From: Apium graveolens
Lineage: Eukaryota; Streptophyta; Magnoliopsida; Apiales; Apiaceae
Length of the DNA: 64,000 bases
NCBI RefSeq assembly: GCF_009905375.1
Contig: NW_027418090.1
Location: 1 to 64,000, forward strand
Reading direction: 5' to 3'
Shown here: positions 58,589 through 64,000 of the stretch, one piece after another
Layout of the letters: each line of letters begins with the position of its first letter
How positions within the stretch are numbered: the stretch's first letter is position 1
Position numbers and translations under genes: made by a program
Notes under the pieces: generated by a model
Databases searched by the model: none
Told to the model about the DNA's origin: nothing
The model's input: only the letters and a program-made list of their open reading frames with translations

Positions 58589-61500
58589 CTAAAGCCAATC
58601 ACCCTGGTATTTAATACCCATCTTTTCTTTATGATGATCAAAGTGAATCTGATACAATGACTTTGTGAGTGGGTCTGCTACGTTGTTATGTGTGTCAACT
58701 CTCTCAATCTTGACATCTCCTCTTTCAATGATTTCCCTAATCAAATGGAAGCGTCACAAAACATGTTTGGAATTTTTATGAGACCTAGGTTCCTTGGCTT
58801 GTGCTATTGCTGCGTTGTTATCACAATACAACACAATAGGCTCCTCAATGCTAGGAATAACTCCCAACTCAGAAACAAATTTCCTCATCCAAACGGCTTC
58901 TTTTGCAGCCTCACTTGCAGCTATATATTCTGCTTCCGCTGTGGAGTCAGCCGTTGTAGACTGTTTGGAACTCTTCCAGCTAATCGCACCACCGTTCAGA
59001 GTAAACACGTACCCTGACATGGATTTATTATCATCACTTTCTGATTGAAAACTAGAGTCAGTATAACCCTCTATTTTCAACTCAGATCCGCCACCAAAAA
59101 CAAGAAAAATATCCTTAGTCCTTCGCAAGTACTTAAGGATGTTCTTCACTGCTTTCCAGTGGTCTTCACCTGGATTGGACTGATATCTGCTCATCACACT
59201 GATTGAATAAGCAACATCAGGCCTAGTACATAACATCGCGTACATGATAGATCCTATTGCTGAAGCATAAGGAATCTTACTCATACGCTCTCTTTCCTCA
59301 GGTGTCTTAGGAGACATCTTTTCGGAAAGGGACACTTCATGGCTCATCGGTATGAGACCTCTTTTGGAGTTTTCCATGCTAAACCTTTTAAGCACTTTCT
59401 GGATGTATGTACCCTGGGTAAGACCTATCATTCTTCTAGATCTATCTCTATAGATCTTCATACCGAGAATGTAGGATGCTTCTCCCAAGTCCTTCATAGT
59501 GAAATTCTTCGATAGTCACACTTTGACTGATTGCAGCATCGGTATATCATTTCCTATAAGAAGTATGTCATCCACATACAATACAAGAAATGTTACCGCG
59601 CTCCCACTAACCTTCTTGTAGACACATGGTTCATCTATGTTTTTGATAAAACCAAACTCTTTGATTGTCTCATCAAAACGGATGTTCTATCTACGAGAAG
59701 CTTGCTTTAAACCATATATGGTTCACAGCAGCTTACACACTAGGTGTTCATTTCTCTTAAAAAGAAAACCCTCTGGCTGTGTCATATATACTTCCTCTTC
59801 AAGTTTCCCATTGAGGAAGGCTGTTTTCACGTCCATTTTCCAGATCTCATAGTCGTAGTAAGCAGTAATCGCAAGCAAAATCCGAATTGATTTTAACAGG
59901 GCTACAGGCGAAAAAGTTTCATCAAAGTCAATCCCTTGTCTTTGTTTGAATCCTTTTGCCACGAGCCTGGCCTTATAGGTCTCTACCTGGCCATCTGCTC
60001 CAATATTTCTTTTGTATACCCATTTACACTCAATAGGCTTCACACCCTCAGGTGCTTCAACCAAAGTCCATACTTGGTTGGTATACATAGATTCCATTTC
60101 GGATTTCATGGCACTTTGCCATTTCTCTGAGTCAACACTACTCATAGCCTCATTATAGGTCATAGGGTCGTCATCATCAATGATTGACAACTCATTGTCA
60201 TTCTCAATGACAAGGCCATAATACCTCTCAGGTTGGCGAGACACTCTCCCTGACCTACGAATGGGCTGTTCCACAGAAGGTTGTTCAGTCTGAACAGGTG
60301 TTTCCACTTGATTCGCAGTAGTTTGTGCTTCTTGAACTTCATCAAGTTTAATTTTGCTCCCACTGTTTCCTTCAAGGATAAACTGGTTTTCCAAGAAGGT
60401 AGCATGTCTGGAGACAAACACCTTATGATCGATGTAAAAGTAATACCCTAAAGTCTCTTTAGGATATCCCACAAAACTACATTTTACGGATCGAGATTCC
60501 AGCTTATCTGGGTCAACTTTCTTGACATAAGCTGGACATCCCCAAATCTTAACATGTTTAAGACTCGGTTTCCTTTCTTTCCATATCTCATATGGAGTTT
60601 TAGGGACAGATTTGGAAGGCACCTTATTCAGTAAATATGCTGAGGTTTCCAATGCATAACCCCACAGGAATACTGGAAGATTCACATAGCTCATCATGGA
60701 CCGAACCATGTCTAACAAAGTTCGATTTCTCCTTTCAGATACCCCATTCAACTGTGAAGTATATGGAGGAGTCCACTGGGAGACTATACCATTTTCTTTG
60801 AGATAATCTAGAAACTCTCCATTTAAGTATTCACCACTTCAATCTGATCGAAGAGTTATAATATTATGTGTGGTTTGTTTCTCCACTTCATGCTTATATT
60901 TTTTGAACTTTTCAAAGGCTTCAGACTTGTGTTTCATCAAATACACATATCCGAGTCTAGATCGATCATCTATAAAAGTAATGAAGTATGAAAATCCACC
61001 CATGGCTTGCGTAGACATTGGTCCACATACATCTGTGTGTACCAATCCTAGCAAATCTGCAGCCCTCTCTCCATGTCCACTAAATGGAGATTTGGTCATT
61101 TTACCCAATAGACAAGACTCGCATGTAGGATATGATTCAAAATCAAAGGGGTCAAGTAACCCTTCCTTATGCAATGTCCGCAGTCTATTTTCACTAATAT
61201 GACCAAGTCTGCAGTGCCACAAAAAAGTGATATTTTCATCATCCCTTTTTCTTTTATTAGTATGTTCAATTTGTAGTAAATCATGCTCTACGTCACATAC
61301 ATACAAACCATTATTTAAAATACCACTTCCATAAAGAACGTTATCTCTAAGAATTGAACATTTATTATTCTGAATAACAAACGAAAATCTATCCAATTCT
61401 GACATGGGAATAGAAATAATATTCCTCATAATCGAAGGAACAAAATAACAATTATTTAAAACAATAGTCTTGCCCATAGGCATATGTAAATGAAATGATC

Positions 61501-62515
61501 CTACATCTTCAGCAGCAACTCTTGCTCCATTTCCCATCCGTAGAATCACCTCATCTTCCTCAAGAGTCCTACTTCTCCTTAGTCCCTGCAACGAATTGCA
61601 AATATGAGAACCACAGGCGGTATCTAATACCCAAGTAGAAATTTGATTTAATGACATATTCACTTCAATCATGAACATACCTGAAGCAGAAGTGGTAGTC
61701 TCACTACCCTTCTTCTTCTTCAATTCTGCAAGGTAAACCTTGTAGTTCCTCTTCCAGTGCCCCACCTTGTTACAGTGAAAGCAAACAGCTTTGCTCCTGG
61801 GGTCTTCAGCTTTTGGTGGAACAGGCTTTTTCTCACCTACTTTCTTCTTCTTGGAAGGATTCTTCTTCCTTTTCTTAGGATTGGAACATTCACCAATTAG
61901 AAGAACAGAGCTCTTCTTAGGGGGGAAATTCGATTCCGCAGTCTTCAACATGTTGTGGAGTTCAGCCAGGCTGACATCCAGCTTATTCATGTGAAAGTTC
62001 ACAACAAACTGCGAAAACGAACTCGGAAGTGATTGCAAGACCAAGTCTTGGCTCAGCTCCCCATTCATGGCAAAACCAAGTTATCCAAGACGTTCAATCA
62101 AATTGATCATCTTAAGTACATGGTCATTCACGGATGATCCCTCAGACATCCTACAACCGAACAGCTCCTGCGATATCTCATATCGAGCTGTCCTCCCTGC
62201 CACATCATACAACTCTTGTAGATGCATAAGGATAGTGTGAGCATCCATATGCTCATGCTGCTTCTGTAGCTCAATGTTCATGGAAGCTAGCATGATGCAT
62301 TGAGCAACATTTGCATCATCTATCCACTTACGATACACAACATGTTCATCATTATGTGCATCGTTAGCAGGTTCAGTAAGCTTAGGTGAGTCAAGCACAT
62401 GTTCCAGCTTCTCCACCCTGAGAACAATTCTCAAGTTTCGAAGCCAGTCAGCAAAATTAGGACCAGTCAACTTGTGAGCATCTAGTATACTCCGGAGTGA
62501 TAGTGCAGAAGACAT
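58589..62515 (-). pseudogene. Copia element H: gag-pol polyprotein, one frame with six stop codons
   Basis: From ATG 62515 to the stop at 58589-58591 the reading frame is unbroken by any indel (1309 codons including the stop); all open pieces share one phase. Order: gag capsid (SILDAHKLTGPNFADWLRNL; residues about 1-220); zinc knuckle near 242 whose last Cys is Tyr (CFHCNKVGHWKRNY); protease VLDTACGSHIC near 298; integrase zinc WHCRLGHI...CESC near 430; core Asp in HTDVCGP near 493, Asp in LRSD near 558, Glu in NGVSERRNR near 592; RT with [11 protein letters not shown] and YVDD near 977; RNase H EGYTDSSFQS near 1148 and DNNAAI. The six in-frame stops (at about 62080, 60838, 59725, 59690, 59508 and 58756) mostly fit TGG, CGA or CAA codons changed by a transition. 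Likely a recently active but now silenced copy. Confidence 0.95.
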
Positions 62516-62717
62516 AACGAATATAGTAAATCTGTAAATGATAAACACATAACAACACTTAGCAAATATTCAATTTTATTTCAAAACACTATATGAATTA
62601 GGTCTTTATTCATAAGTGGCTCCCACTAGTTTATCTAATTTATAAACCCCCTAAGTGAAAATTAGGCATTCATAATGCTAGTGGGAATAGGGATCCTACA
62701 TTCCATTACACAACCTC

Positions 62718-63012
62718 GGCTGTAGCACGAAACGTCATGTGATGTTCAATAGGCGGATAACTCTTGTCAATTACATCTTATATTATTCCCTAATATAATT
62801 TTAGCCTCTTGAATAATTGAGTCACGATTGTAGCACGACAAACTCAATATTCTAAGTCAAGTCTAACCCAACATTTCGTACAATTGAATCAGTCTCCAAC
62901 GGCCCACGGCTGTAGCACGTAACGACCTTTAGATTCTAATTCAATGTACACATCTCTATGTAATAGACAAGTATTTCTTATTTCGAAATCAAAGCCCTCA
63001 GCTGTAGCACGA
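62718..63012. repeat. Four TGTAGCACG motifs in the H leader
   Basis: ggctgtagcacg(a/t)aacg at 62718, 62908 and 63000 (a single base differs at the start), and a shorter gattgtagcacga at 62826; spacings about 80-110 bp. Confidence 0.8.
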
Positions 63013-63769
63013 AACGATAATGATTTAAAAATAAGAACCACTTTCTATCATGTTGGTAGGCTATGACCGACACAAGCCCGTTGTGTCATTGGCCAACTAC
63101 TGCTTGATATCATTTAATTTTAGAGGGATTATATTACGTTACAATCATAATCATATTATAAAGAGATTCTTCCTTTTAAATTAAATATTTCAAATCAATA
63201 ATCGATAATCAGATGATTCCCAGATCGGGTGGAGTATTGTCAAGAGGCGTCACTTAATAACCCTTTCTTACAGATAGAAATCTGTTGTTGACAGAATCAT
63301 CCTTTCTCTCAAAATTGAAAATTCATATTTAATTACGTGTTTCATAAACACAAGAATCTCATGATTGTATTCATAATATTATTGTCAAGGCAAGAAACGA
63401 TTCCTATTTTAGATTTTCTAGAGCACGCCTTATATTGATTTAAATTCACCTAAATCTATCATCGCATGGTAAATACAGGCATATATCTCATATATAAAAA
63501 TAAATAAACAAGTAAGCATGCAAGTAATATCATGTCACACATTGATATAATGATGTATAGATTTATTATAGCATTTAAAAGCAATTAAAACAATTAAAAC
63601 ATGCTTTAAAACACTTTCGGGAATATAAATAGTTCAAAACTTTTATATAAAAAATATTTGACCACTCCATTAGATTCGTCTTGGAAAAACAAATCCAATG
63701 ATATATTGCACGCCCAAAACGGAGTTACGAAACTCCCAAAAAATCAAATTTAATGTGGACATACGGGCT

Positions 63770-63875
63770 GTAACGCATGTACGTAATGCGTTACAACACT
63801 GTTGAGCCATTTACGCGTGTAACGCATTCCGTAAATGCGCAACAGTGTGTAACGCATTCACGGAATGCGCAACAC
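63770..63875. repeat. gtaacgcat direct and inverted repeats in the H leader
   Basis: Three direct copies of gtaacgcat (near 63771, 63819 and 63850) and one inverted copy (atgcgttac near 63787). gcgcaaca is also repeated. The first direct and inverted copies can form a small stem (around gtacgtaatgcgttac). Confidence 0.75.
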
Positions 63876-64000
63876 ACACCCCCCCGCCCCGCGTGCGCTG
63901 CACGCGCCTGCAGCAGCCGATAGCAGGTTTTGCAAATTTTTTTTTTTTTTCTTCCTTCCTGCCGCGACCTGTCTGCTTCCATCCGGCTGTTACAAAAAAA

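Larger units (their letters stand above)
62516..64000 (-). other. Copia H 5' leader (untranslated), running off the window
   Basis: Region upstream of H's start codon in element direction. It has no long ORF and no primer site or LTR boundary by 64000, so the leader is at least about 1.45 kb. It holds repeated TGTAGCACG motifs (62718-63012), gtaacgcat repeats (63770-63875), a C-rich run near 63879 and a T run near 63937-63950. A 63-residue frame at 63791-63982 is composed of the repeat and is not credible. Confidence 0.7.

Noticed and set aside
63791..63982. A Cys-rich 63-residue frame near the window end
   Set aside because: It overlaps the gtaacgcat repeat block and a homopolymer run and lies in the leader of H; there is no coding support.

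Overview
The window is plant nuclear DNA made almost entirely of LTR retrotransposons nested inside one another. I found no host gene, rRNA, tRNA gene or CRISPR array. The evidence for a plant (probably a eudicot) is the set of Ty1/copia and Ty3/gypsy polyproteins, the primer sites complementary to initiator tRNA-Met (gctctgatacca, read on +), LTRs with TG...CA ends and 5-bp target duplications, and a Mutator-type element with a 9-bp duplication. I cannot name the species.

Positions 1-50726 hold six LTR elements stacked like Russian dolls. From outermost to innermost they are copia F (-), copia E (+), copia D (+), copia A (-), gypsy B (-) and gypsy C (-). C (2253-16227, duplication AAGTA) sits inside the 3' LTR of B (943-29055, duplication AGATA). 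B splits A within pol, near the start of integrase. A entered the gag of D, D entered the RNase H of E, and E entered the pol of F. Only the right halves of A, D, E and F are visible; their left halves should lie before position 1. A solo LTR (32278-33345, duplication GGATA) sits inside A's own LTR.

B and C belong to one gypsy family with very long LTRs (about 4.2 kb). Their internal domains (about 5.57 kb) are scrambled in the same way: a block running from the RT thumb through RNase H to the integrase zinc region lies inside gag, and about 2.8 kb after gag is unrecognised. Both copies also share stop codons. The family therefore probably moved as a non-autonomous element using proteins supplied by others.

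Positions 50727-54276 are AT-rich. They hold a 555-bp palindromic Mutator-like element built from mirrored 31-bp repeats, and a degenerate repeat of about 360 bp. From 54277 a second nest begins: copia G (-), internally deleted, has copia H (-) inserted in its right LTR. H keeps one uninterrupted frame of about 1308 residues, broken only by six stop codons. Its leader runs past the window end.

A, D and F are Sirevirus-like: large gag with zinc knuckles, pol in a separate frame or behind stops and, in D, an extra ORF between pol and the 3' LTR. Most stop codons in A and H look like C-to-T or G-to-A changes, as expected for methylated, silenced DNA.
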